From assembly GCA_020850315.1 (NCBI GenBank), contig JADZEY010000124.1:1-64000 (forward strand): DNA of 64,000 nucleotides, in the 5' to 3' direction. Below, piece after piece: positions 44,414 through 52,453 of this stretch. The first letter of the stretch is position 1. Each line of letters starts with the position of its first letter. A program made the position numbers and the translations under genes. Under the pieces are notes generated by a model. That model had not been told where the DNA came from and made no database searches. It saw only the letters and a list, made by a program, of their open reading frames with translations. Source of the stretch: Armatimonadota bacterium (lineage in GTDB: Bacteria; Bacteroidota; Ignavibacteria; OLB7).

Positions 44414-45001
44414 TTACTTGATTTTTACGAAATCGTCGTTCCAAGTATCAATCAAGGCTTGCAGGGTTTTATGGACTACTGATAGGTAGGCATTCATCTC
44501 CATAAACGGTTCCTCTTTCATCAACTTCCTGGCTCGCCCTCCGCCACCGCTATCAGGTTCGACGATAATAATGCAACTGACACTGTCAGCTCCCGCAGAA
44601 ATCATTAGCCAGCTTGATATCTGGTAGCGTGGATCGTTAGGGTCCTGATAGGTCCAGAGTTCAATGCCAGCGGTAAATATGATGTCGGGATCAATTCCGC
44701 CTATTTGTGGGCATGGCGTGCCATTCTCATGATAGGGGGTGATTTTCATGTCGCGGGAGCTGTTTGTGTTAAGCATCACATCATGCACGGCAGCCTGACC
44801 TGGCGCCAGCATCACAAATTTTGCATTTGGTGGTGGTGGCGTTAGTGGTGGGCAGCTTGCATAGATCACAGGCATGTTTGGATCACCATCAATTGTCATC
44901 TTCTTTGCCCCCGATCCTTGCCATTGCAGCTGAATATGGCAAAGCATATTCTTTGGCAAGGTGAATTTTAGCATCCCGTTGGCAAACGTGACGAAGCTCA
45001 T
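44414..45001 (-). CDS. Unrecognised protein
   Basis: A 195-residue protein I cannot assign. The N-terminal two thirds read as a beta-rich domain (MLKFTLPKNMLCHIQLQW, AAVHDVMLNTNSSRDMKI, IIFTAGIELWTYQD). Prolines are concentrated near residue 58, and a helical C-terminal tail contains VVHKTLQALIDTWN. No signal peptide or membrane segment is visible. It is the last gene of a probable minus-strand operon with the lipoprotein (89 bases upstream) and the metalloprotease. Confidence 0.65.
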   Translation of the reverse strand: MSFVTFANGMLKFTLPKNMLCHIQLQWQGSGAKKMTIDGDPNMPVIYASCPPLTPPPPNAKFVMLAPGQAAVHDVMLNTNSSRDMKITPYHENGTPCPQIGGIDPDIIFTAGIELWTYQDPNDPRYQISSWLMISAGADSVSCIIIVEPDSGGGGRARKLMKEEPFMEMNAYLSVVHKTLQALIDTWNDDFVKIK

Positions 45002-45090
45002 AGCGATTCTCCGAAAAAGTGAATGTGGAAGTAATATCTATGATACCGTCGCCCCCTCCTCCCCTGTTCCCATCATGGGCGGTATCGTGG

Positions 45091-45687
45091 TTAGCGGATC
45101 AGTAGCCCTGAAGTGTCGGCGTAGATTTCTGCGGCAAGCACCGCAGCGCGCCGTATGGTGCTGTCGGACTTGGGGTTGGCAAAGGCCGCATTGATAAACG
45201 GCAAAGCGTTGGAAGCACGGGTTAGCCCCACGCCAAGCAGCGCGTTGCTTTTCCAGGAGGTGACGCACTGTGCAACAACGCTGGCAACGTAGTCCGGCTT
45301 GGGGATTGATTGGAACCGCTGGCGCACCCGTGGTGGTATCCGTTGTGTGTCGGCACTGGTGAACAACCTCTCCACCGCGTCGTAATTCCACTCCGCCCCT
45401 TTCTCCCATTGGAATAGCGTAAGGCTATCGGGGCCGTTGGTGTAGGCATTGGCGAAAAAATCGTACAGGGTGTCCCCTTTTTTCTCTATTGCATCGGCCA
45501 ACTCCCCTTGCGAACCAAATGTGCAATCGCGCAGTAGCCACTCCTGGGCTGTTGCGGCGGTGGTGCTATCGGTGGGCAGGGAGGAATCGGGCGGCACTCC
45601 ACTGCAGGAACAGAACAAAGCGGCAGCAATGCACCAGCCATAATTGGCAAGGTTCACAGCAACAGCAGGAATTCCAGAACGGCTCAT
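45091..45687 (-). CDS. Predicted lipoprotein, unknown function
   Basis: A 198-residue protein with an N-terminal hydrophobic segment ending in IAAALFCSCSG, which can serve as a lipobox (Cys26 or Cys28). The remainder is helical, with several Trp and Cys residues and no recognised domain. The ATG at 45687 is 39 bases after the metalloprotease stop, so the two are probably co-transcribed. Confidence 0.6.
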   Translation of the reverse strand: MSRSGIPAVAVNLANYGWCIAAALFCSCSGVPPDSSLPTDSTTAATAQEWLLRDCTFGSQGELADAIEKKGDTLYDFFANAYTNGPDSLTLFQWEKGAEWNYDAVERLFTSADTQRIPPRVRQRFQSIPKPDYVASVVAQCVTSWKSNALLGVGLTRASNALPFINAAFANPKSDSTIRRAAVLAAEIYADTSGLLIR

Positions 45688-45726
45688 CGTTAGCCTGAAA
45701 GAATGGTGTTGAAAGGAAGCAATCGG

Positions 45727-46818
45727 TTAATCGGGGCGCATCCGAAAATCTAACCGTGGGACATCTTTGTTCCCAAGCAGCGCGCCGCTGCCATTCCGCG
45801 CACCAACTGGCCGCGGACGCTGGCTGCCGTGGTGGAATCCGTAACCACGATTCACCACCGAAGTCGACTCAAGCGATAATCGCACAATCTGCCCTTCGGT
45901 GATGGTTGCATCAGTTTTGATTTTTCCGAACATCAGGTTGTTGTTCGTGAAAGTGAAGTCCCTCCAATTAATCCCATCCCCCGCGCTTGTTCCTTTTGAC
46001 TTCGGGTAGGTGTGCTGCAGCACCAGAAGATGCCCAATCTCATGCGCCAACAGCATGGGGCTTACGGTGCATCCCAAAAACACAGCATTGTTGCTGGGAA
46101 TCAACCCCAAACACGCCTCGCCAAATTTGGATTGGCCATGAACTTCCTGCACGTAAAAGGCGTTGATATAACCGCTGGAAGTATCCACAGCCCCCACCAA
46201 CTCCATGGCTTTGCTGCACGTGAACTCAGCATAGCCTTTCACAACATCATTGCTCAATGCCGGGATGCTGCTTATCGGTGTGGCCGCCGCAGTAGCCGAA
46301 GGGGGGGTGATTACCACCCCGTTGATCGTGTACTTGCCAACAGTTATCCCTGCCCCCTGCTGTTTCCACATTGCCATTGCCGATAGCATATCGCTTTCGC
46401 AGTGGTGGATCCAAGATTCCAACGAGTCCTGGGGGCATACCAGCCAAAAAGCAAGGTTGATTTGGATGGGTGGATTGAGTTCTGCCGAGTGAGTGGTGGA
46501 CTGCCCCGCCTGCCAATCGGCAATGGGAATGACGGTGAGTGAGTGGTCAGGGTCTTCCGGGAATGCGATTACCTCACCACGCCCACCACGGTCGCTAACG
46601 GCAATGGAAGTTTGCGACGGGGGAAGGAGATGGAGAGAATCGGGCGATTGCGGGTTGCTATGGATCAGAAGATGAACCGGTGCCGAACACGGGGAAGAGA
46701 ACTCAATCTTGTCGGCAGAGTTGTTTCCGGGAAACGTTGCCAACGCCAGCGCGCCAGCAAGCAAATAGAGCAACCGTGAACGAAGAAACAAATGCCAAAC
46801 CGCTGAACCAGAACGCAT
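45727..46818 (-). CDS. Exported metzincin-like zinc protease
   Basis: A 363-residue protein with a signal segment (LLYLLAGALALATF). Near the C-terminus, LLAHEIGHLLVLQH gives His259, Glu260, His263 and His269, the spacing of the metzincin HExxHxxGxxH site. The usual Gly is replaced by Val. NNLMF with Met296 could be the Met-turn. The first 180 residues show no known domain. It may be a secreted protease of M10/M12/M43 type. It is followed closely by a lipoprotein gene and a second unknown gene. Confidence 0.75.
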   Translation of the reverse strand: MRSGSAVWHLFLRSRLLYLLAGALALATFPGNNSADKIEFSSPCSAPVHLLIHSNPQSPDSLHLLPPSQTSIAVSDRGGRGEVIAFPEDPDHSLTVIPIADWQAGQSTTHSAELNPPIQINLAFWLVCPQDSLESWIHHCESDMLSAMAMWKQQGAGITVGKYTINGVVITPPSATAAATPISSIPALSNDVVKGYAEFTCSKAMELVGAVDTSSGYINAFYVQEVHGQSKFGEACLGLIPSNNAVFLGCTVSPMLLAHEIGHLLVLQHTYPKSKGTSAGDGINWRDFTFTNNNLMFGKIKTDATITEGQIVRLSLESTSVVNRGYGFHHGSQRPRPVGARNGSGALLGNKDVPRLDFRMRPD

Positions 46819-46829
46819 ACAGACCTCGG

Positions 46830-46837
46830 CAAAAGTA
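46830..46837 (-). promoter_or_regulatory. TACTTTTG promoter-like box near metzincin start
   Basis: Minus-strand TACTTTTGC, fitting TAnnTTTG, ends 11 bases before the ATG at 46818. The predicted transcript would have an extremely short leader. Confidence 0.35.
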
Positions 46838-47070
46838 TGTGAGGGAAACAGCCAGCGTAGGGGCGTTGCGGCAACGATATCAAACCAGCGATATCGAACT
46901 ATGGAAAATCTATTTCGGAAGGGGCTTCTTGCTGCGCCAATTGTGTAGAGGGAACGTAGCGGCGGACACAGCGGCCATCGCCACGCAGGGGCAGGTCGGG
47001 TTGATGCGGGGGCAAAACTACCATTCCCCAGCTGTTAATTCCAAGAAGATATTTCAACAGAACGAAGGCG

Positions 47071-47078
47071 TATATTTG
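47071..47078 (+). promoter_or_regulatory. TATATTTG promoter-like box for DUF2723 gene
   Basis: TATATTTG fits TAnnTTTG and lies 33 bases before the ATG at 47112. A TTTC lies 15 bases upstream, so the -33 element is imperfect. Confidence 0.35.
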
Positions 47079-47111
47079 CCCCCGATAAACACACGCATTT
47101 CCCTGCTCTCT

Positions 47112-49076
47112 ATGGATCACGTTGTTGGCGCGGCTCATCTCCATTCCAACGCCCACGGCTACCCCCGCCCCCACCTTGCAGCGCTTCTTGCTGGATTGCT
47201 CTCGCTGATACTCTACCTGCTAACCATGAACCTCACGTTCGGGTTTGTGGATAAGGGGGAGATGGCGGCGGCGGCGGCAACGCTTGGCCTGCCACATCCC
47301 ACCGGGTATCCAACAATCATCTTGTTGGGGAAGCTGTTCACCACAATCCTTCCCCTGCGCGAAATCCTTGCGCTGAATATCCTTGCCGCATTGCTGACCG
47401 CATCGGGCGTTGCGGGGCTTTCGCTGCTGTTCAGCTATCTGCTTCGCTATCTGAATAACGTGGAGGAGTACACCACCGAAGGCCGCGAACCAACCAACAT
47501 CTACGCCGCGCTTGCCGCGCTGTTTACCGGATTCACCGCAACGTGGTGGGGCCAGGGGAATGGGTTCGAGGCGTACTCGCTGTTTGCTGCGTTGCTTCCG
47601 GTGGTGACGTTGCTCTTTTTCCGGTACGTGGATCGCCAATCGGTTCCGGACGCACGCGTCGGTTTTGACCGCAGCGGCGCATGGTTTGCCGCCATGTTGG
47701 GGCTGGCGTTCACGGCGCATCTGATGATGGTGTTGCTGGCCCCGGCCTTCCTGTTCTGGTACTTCTATCGGCTTGGTGCTGGCAGGCGTTCGTTTCTGCG
47801 ATTGCTCTTCCTTGCCCCATTCTTCCTGCTTGGATTGCTCCCCTATTTCTACCTGATGATTGCCTCGGCAGGAACCCCTGCGGTCAGCATGGGAACGGTG
47901 AACACGTTGGGGCGATTGGCCGATTACATCACCGGAGCGCAGTTCCAGGGATATATGCTTAGCGGGTGGAAGGTGTTTGCCGCGCAAAGCGGGTTCTTCT
48001 TTAGGAAGCTACCAAGCGAGCTTGGCTACATCGGGTTAGCGGTTGCGTTGCTGGGGATGATTACGCTGTTCCGCCGCAGCTGGCCGCTGGCGGTTCTGGC
48101 GTTGCTGACGATTGCCGCAGGGGTGATCTACGCCGGGCAGTTTGCTATCAAGGAGATTGAGCCGTTCTATCTGACGGCAATTTTTGGAATTGGCATTTGT
48201 GTGGCCGCCGGGATGCTGTGGATGCGCCGCACCATTGGCCGCGCCGCAACCCTTGCCGTTGCCGGAATAATGGTGGTGGCAACCTGTGCCATGAATTTCG
48301 GCTGGAGTAACGAGCGTGGCAACACCCTTGCCGAAGATTATTCCCGAAACGTTCTGGAAACCCTCCCACGCAACGCCTTTCTGCTTTCTACCCGCTGGGA
48401 TTATCTGGTCTCCGCTTCCTACTACCTTCAAGAAGTGCAAGGGATTCGACCCGATGTTGTGGTGCTGAATCCGAACCTGCTTCGCAGCGCGGCCTACCTT
48501 GAATACTTCCAGCAACGCCGCCCGAATCTTGCGCGGCCCGCACTTCAAGAAATCCAAGAATATCTTCGGCTTGGCGAGCGTGCCGGGCGTGTGGATAAAC
48601 TGAGTTATCAGGACGCATTGCAGGCGCAGCGGGCGTTCTACCGGATGGTGAACACAATCGTGGATGGCGCGATGCCCAATCGCCCGGTGTGTGTGACGCT
48701 GGAGGTGGATACGCTGATTGCCCCACATCGCCAGCGTGTGCCGTACTACTTGGCGTTTGTGCTCCGTTCCGACACCGCATATCTGCCGCAACGGGCAATC
48801 CGCTACAACTTCCGCCCCTGGCGTGGGCGTGTGGATGCCGATGTGATGAACATCCATGAGATGTACACCGTCAGCGCGCTGTACCGCGCCAACTACGAAG
48901 CCTTGCATGGCCGCCGCGACCTTGCCAACGACTACATCGGCTACGCACTGACGTTCGACCCTAACATCCGCGAGCGCGATGTCCCCCCGCTTCCCCTTAC
49001 CAACCGCGAAGGGGTGTTGCGGGTGATACGAAGCTACCGGGAGCTACGGAGCAAGGTCGCCGATTCGTTGCGATGA
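47112..49076 (+). CDS. DUF2723 membrane protein (GT-C-like)
   Basis: A 654-residue multi-span membrane protein. The ATG at 47112 is chosen because conserved sequence begins there; the upstream open frame overlaps the divergent gene. The DUF2723 signature is clear: an acidic pair in FVDKGEMAAAAATLGLPHPTGYP just after the first span, as in GT-C glycosyltransferases, where it sits in the first extracytoplasmic loop. About ten further spans follow, then a soluble C-terminal part of about 230 residues (LPRNAFLLSTRWDYLVSASY). The eukaryotic relative TMEM260 is a protein O-mannosyltransferase. A sugar-transfer role here is inferred by fold only. Confidence 0.85.
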   Translation: MDHVVGAAHLHSNAHGYPRPHLAALLAGLLSLILYLLTMNLTFGFVDKGEMAAAAATLGLPHPTGYPTIILLGKLFTTILPLREILALNILAALLTASGVAGLSLLFSYLLRYLNNVEEYTTEGREPTNIYAALAALFTGFTATWWGQGNGFEAYSLFAALLPVVTLLFFRYVDRQSVPDARVGFDRSGAWFAAMLGLAFTAHLMMVLLAPAFLFWYFYRLGAGRRSFLRLLFLAPFFLLGLLPYFYLMIASAGTPAVSMGTVNTLGRLADYITGAQFQGYMLSGWKVFAAQSGFFFRKLPSELGYIGLAVALLGMITLFRRSWPLAVLALLTIAAGVIYAGQFAIKEIEPFYLTAIFGIGICVAAGMLWMRRTIGRAATLAVAGIMVVATCAMNFGWSNERGNTLAEDYSRNVLETLPRNAFLLSTRWDYLVSASYYLQEVQGIRPDVVVLNPNLLRSAAYLEYFQQRRPNLARPALQEIQEYLRLGERAGRVDKLSYQDALQAQRAFYRMVNTIVDGAMPNRPVCVTLEVDTLIAPHRQRVPYYLAFVLRSDTAYLPQRAIRYNFRPWRGRVDADVMNIHEMYTVSALYRANYEALHGRRDLANDYIGYALTFDPNIRERDVPPLPLTNREGVLRVIRSYRELRSKVADSLR

Positions 49077-49110
49077 CGAGGCGTTTGTTCGGCGCAATTC
49101 CCTCTTCTCG

Positions 49111-52100
49111 TCATTGCAATGCTTCCATCTGCTTCCGCACCCGCTCGGCATCGGCGCGGCGGTCAAGGGCTTCAAGGGCGCGGCAGTAGAGTTCGCCAAT
49201 TTCGTCATCCCCCGGCAGCATCCGCCACGCACGCCCAACAAGCGATTCGGCTTCTTCGGCATCCCCTTCGCGCAAGGCCAGCGCCCCGGCGCGAAGCACC
49301 ACCAAACGCAAGCGGTTCTCAAGGTCATCTCGAAGTTCCTCGAACAACCGCTCGTACAGTGTTGGGAAGGGAACTTCGCCACAGGTTAGATCAAGGGCGC
49401 GGATTGCTGCATCGCGTGCGCGGGCCGGGCGGCCTTGCCGCAGTGCTTGGACAGCCTCGCGCAGAAGGGTTGTGGCCTCAATCAAATCAACCCGAAGCAC
49501 TGCAAGGTTCAGCCGTGGAATTGCGCGATCGGTCAGGATTCCATCCTGTCCAACAAGATCCCGAAGCCGGTAGATAGCGCTGTTGACGGCATCACGTGCC
49601 AGCTTGGGGTCGTTGTGATCAACCTCAATCCCAGCGGCTTCCAGAAACTCATCCCGCTCCAATCGCCCCCCCACCAGTTCGTTGGCCACCATCGTTCCCA
49701 ACAACGATTTCTGGCGCGCACCGCGTGGCTGCACCGTCCCAGAATCGCTTGTGGCCACCGGGCGCACCTCAATTTTTCCCAACATCGTTATCACTAATCG
49801 GTGGTCTGGTTCCCCGTCGGGCGCGCCGTGCGGTTCGGCCCCGTTGCTCCGTTCGGTGGCGATTGCTTCGGCCTGTTTCCGGTAGGCAGCCAACTGCCGC
49901 ACCGACAGCAGCGCGGGATAATCGCGCAGCAACAGCAGCAGCAACGCATCCAGCCGCCGCGCAGCAAGCCAATCCAACAGCTTCCGAAATGCAGCGGCAG
50001 CTTCGGCGTGAACCGCTGGCGCAAGCGGACGCTTCAACGGGCCGATTTCCCCCTGCCCCCCACCCCGCGCGGCCATGATTGCTGCGCGGAATCGGACAAC
50101 ATCCTCCAGCCGCATCACCTGCTTGCTCAGCAACGCAAGCTCATTGCTGGCATGATCAGCAGCAGGCTGTTCAAGCCCTATCATCAGCTTGAAACAGAGG
50201 GGGAGTTGAAGAATGATTTCTGGGGAACATTGCTTGCCGGAAAACAGATCCCCCCGCCCCAACAGCAAGCCAACCGGAAGCAGTTCGGCCTCGGTTGTTG
50301 CGGGGTCGGATAGGTCGAACAATTGCTGGGCGGCGCAATCGGCGCGATGCCCAGCAAACCACTCCATCAGCCCCGGCAAACTGTTCTCCCCCAAAACAGT
50401 TTTTGCCTTTGCCAGCAGCAGCCTACGGTTCTGGTAGGTTCGCATCATCCCCCGCGCCTTGAAGCCCTCCATCGTCTGTTCCAGAACCTCCATCATCTGC
50501 TCAATCTCACCAATCTCCCAGTAGAAATATGGGGTAATGGAGTCAAGCACGGTGCGTTCGAAGTCGGTTGCGGCTGCGGCAATCTTGTGGCAAAGATTGA
50601 TGCGGCTGGATAGCTCGCTGGGGGAATCGAACAGCATCAGCAGGTAGGGGGCAATGTTCACCAGTGCACTGCGGCGGGTGCTTTCCGGGACGCGGCTGTC
50701 GGATTGAATCTGGTGATACTCAGCTTCAATCCGGCGGGCGGTGTGGTGGTTGTGCTGCTCGATTGCAATCTGGCAGAAATCGCGCAAGCAAATGGAGTAC
50801 AGCCGTTCGGAACGGAGCGAAGGGAACCGCGCACCCAACACCAACGCCTCATTCAGCAATCGCTCCGATTCGGCGGGGTTGTCGCTGTGGATCCAACTCA
50901 TCTGGGCAATGGCAATAATCCGAAAAATCGCCAGCGTATCGGGCAGCGGCTCCTGCGTCAAATCCAGCAACCCTTGCAACGCTTCTTGGTGGCGGATCCC
51001 GCCAAGTTCGCGCCGCAGCAACGTCAGTTTCCGGGCAAGTGCGTTGGCGCGGTGCTGGCGAGCTTCGTCGGCATCAAATCGGTCGGCGTTGGTTTCCAGC
51101 AGCAGAGTGGCAACCTGCCAGACGGTCAGGGCAAAAGGCCAATCGGCGGTTACGTCAAGCTCCACCGCAACACGCAGCGCGGTGGCGATGGCACGCCGCA
51201 GCTGATCCAGCGGAAACGCCCGAAGCAGTTCGTTGAGATTGGAAGAATCTGGGGGATCCAGCAGCAAGCGAAAAGGGAGGATGGAATAGAGCGGAACCGA
51301 GCCGGAAAGCATCCCCAAAACCGCGCCAACCGGAAACTGCCCAGCGGCCAGCAATCCACGGTGAACAAGGCTGTGGGTGAACGCATACGGCATTGCCCCG
51401 CTACGCCCCAGCCCCGGCAGCGGGCGTTTGGGCGTTGGAAGTTGGTGCAGCACGCCCCGAAACGCCAGCGACCGGACAACCTGCGGGCATACAACCAGTT
51501 CGGCAGCTTCTGCCGAGAAAACTTCCCCCAGCGATGATAGCTGTTCGGCGGCGGCGCGCTCTTCGGGGGTAAGCTGCGCTGTTAGGCCATCGCTTACCGC
51601 TTGGGCGTTGCGGCGCACCGATTGCTGGAACTCTGGCCCCACCTCCCAAACTCCATTGCTCAGTTGCTCCATCGCCCCTGTTTTCGCAGCCCCCTGCAAC
51701 GCGGCCCGGATAGCAAGCGGGTTCCCCAATGTTTCGGCGGCAACAACCGCAAGCGTCTGGGGGGCGGGCAGGTTGCCGAACAGCGTTTGCCAGATTGCGC
51801 CGATCTGGGCGTTGTCGAACCCTTGCAACGGTAATTCCTGGAATGGTTGCTCGGCAAGAATGGAGCGGGCGGGATACTCCATCGGGCGGGCGGTGGCACA
51901 CAGGGCGATTGGTTCGTCGGCAATGGCGTTCACCAGTTGCGCACACTCGCGCAGGGCGGCTCCGGAAAGAAGGTGGATATCCTCCATCACCAGCATTGTG
52001 GGCCGCAGCCGTGCAATGCGGCGCAGCGAATCGGCACATCCGGCAAGCGTTTCCGGCACAACGCCCCGCAGCAGCCGATGCAGCCGGGAATCGCGCCAAA

Positions 52101-52368
52101 GCGATTGCGCAACCAGTGGCACAATTGCCCCGGTAGATTCCGGATAGAGTTTCAAGGCCACCACCGCGCCGTTCTGCAACTCAATCTGTTGGATTGCTTC
52201 TTGCAGCAGCCTGCTTTTCCCAACCCCCGCTTCCCCCTCCACCAACAAACAACGCAACTGGTTGCTGTGCAGCACACCGCGCCAAAACTGAACGATGGTT
52301 GCCACCTGGGGCGCACGCCCATGAAAGGGGAGTATGCCGTGGTTCAGAAAGTCAGCCAGTGGGTTCAT
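49111..52368 (-). CDS. STAND ATPase regulator with C-terminal SARP-like module
   Basis: A 1085-residue protein. Residues 15-250 are an AAA_16/STAND ATPase, with Walker A EGEAGVGKS (44-52) and Walker B TMLVMEDIHLL (124-134). A long helical region (about 260-850) follows, probably TPR-like. Residues about 856-960 form an OmpR/SARP-type winged helix (ITMLGKIEVRP, GARQKSLLGTMVANEL, AVNSAIYRLRDLVG). Residues 960-1085 are a bacterial transcriptional activator domain with VDLIEATTLLREA and repeated helices. In actinobacterial SARPs the DNA-binding part comes first; here it is last, as in MalT/LAL regulators. It is probably a ligand-gated transcription activator. Four CAGAT direct repeats lie just upstream. 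Confidence 0.82.
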   Translation of the reverse strand: MNPLADFLNHGILPFHGRAPQVATIVQFWRGVLHSNQLRCLLVEGEAGVGKSRLLQEAIQQIELQNGAVVALKLYPESTGAIVPLVAQSLWRDSRLHRLLRGVVPETLAGCADSLRRIARLRPTMLVMEDIHLLSGAALRECAQLVNAIADEPIALCATARPMEYPARSILAEQPFQELPLQGFDNAQIGAIWQTLFGNLPAPQTLAVVAAETLGNPLAIRAALQGAAKTGAMEQLSNGVWEVGPEFQQSVRRNAQAVSDGLTAQLTPEERAAAEQLSSLGEVFSAEAAELVVCPQVVRSLAFRGVLHQLPTPKRPLPGLGRSGAMPYAFTHSLVHRGLLAAGQFPVGAVLGMLSGSVPLYSILPFRLLLDPPDSSNLNELLRAFPLDQLRRAIATALRVAVELDVTADWPFALTVWQVATLLLETNADRFDADEARQHRANALARKLTLLRRELGGIRHQEALQGLLDLTQEPLPDTLAIFRIIAIAQMSWIHSDNPAESERLLNEALVLGARFPSLRSERLYSICLRDFCQIAIEQHNHHTARRIEAEYHQIQSDSRVPESTRRSALVNIAPYLLMLFDSPSELSSRINLCHKIAAAATDFERTVLDSITPYFYWEIGEIEQMMEVLEQTMEGFKARGMMRTYQNRRLLLAKAKTVLGENSLPGLMEWFAGHRADCAAQQLFDLSDPATTEAELLPVGLLLGRGDLFSGKQCSPEIILQLPLCFKLMIGLEQPAADHASNELALLSKQVMRLEDVVRFRAAIMAARGGGQGEIGPLKRPLAPAVHAEAAAAFRKLLDWLAARRLDALLLLLLRDYPALLSVRQLAAYRKQAEAIATERSNGAEPHGAPDGEPDHRLVITMLGKIEVRPVATSDSGTVQPRGARQKSLLGTMVANELVGGRLERDEFLEAAGIEVDHNDPKLARDAVNSAIYRLRDLVGQDGILTDRAIPRLNLAVLRVDLIEATTLLREAVQALRQGRPARARDAAIRALDLTCGEVPFPTLYERLFEELRDDLENRLRLVVLRAGALALREGDAEEAESLVGRAWRMLPGDDEIGELYCRALEALDRRADAERVRKQMEALQ

Positions 52369-52388
52369 GGAAGCAAGGTTTTTGCTGT

Positions 52389-52434
52389 CAGATATTCTGG
52401 GCCAGATATTTTGAGCCAGATACTCGGGCAGATG
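52389..52434 (-). repeat. Four CAGAT direct repeats in front of the STAND regulator
   Basis: Plus-strand CAGAT occurs at 52389, 52403, 52417 and 52429 (steps of 14, 14 and 12 bases), embedded in a CAGATATTYTGRGC consensus. The array lies 20-65 bases upstream of the regulator ATG. It could be an operator for the regulator itself or a simple slippage product. Confidence 0.6.
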
Positions 52435-52453
52435 TTTCAGGAGCGTCAGCGCG

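Noticed and set aside
48036..48908. 290-codon open frame on the minus strand inside the DUF2723 gene
   Set aside because: Composition rich in His/Gly/Gln without any domain. The plus-strand membrane protein explains the region.
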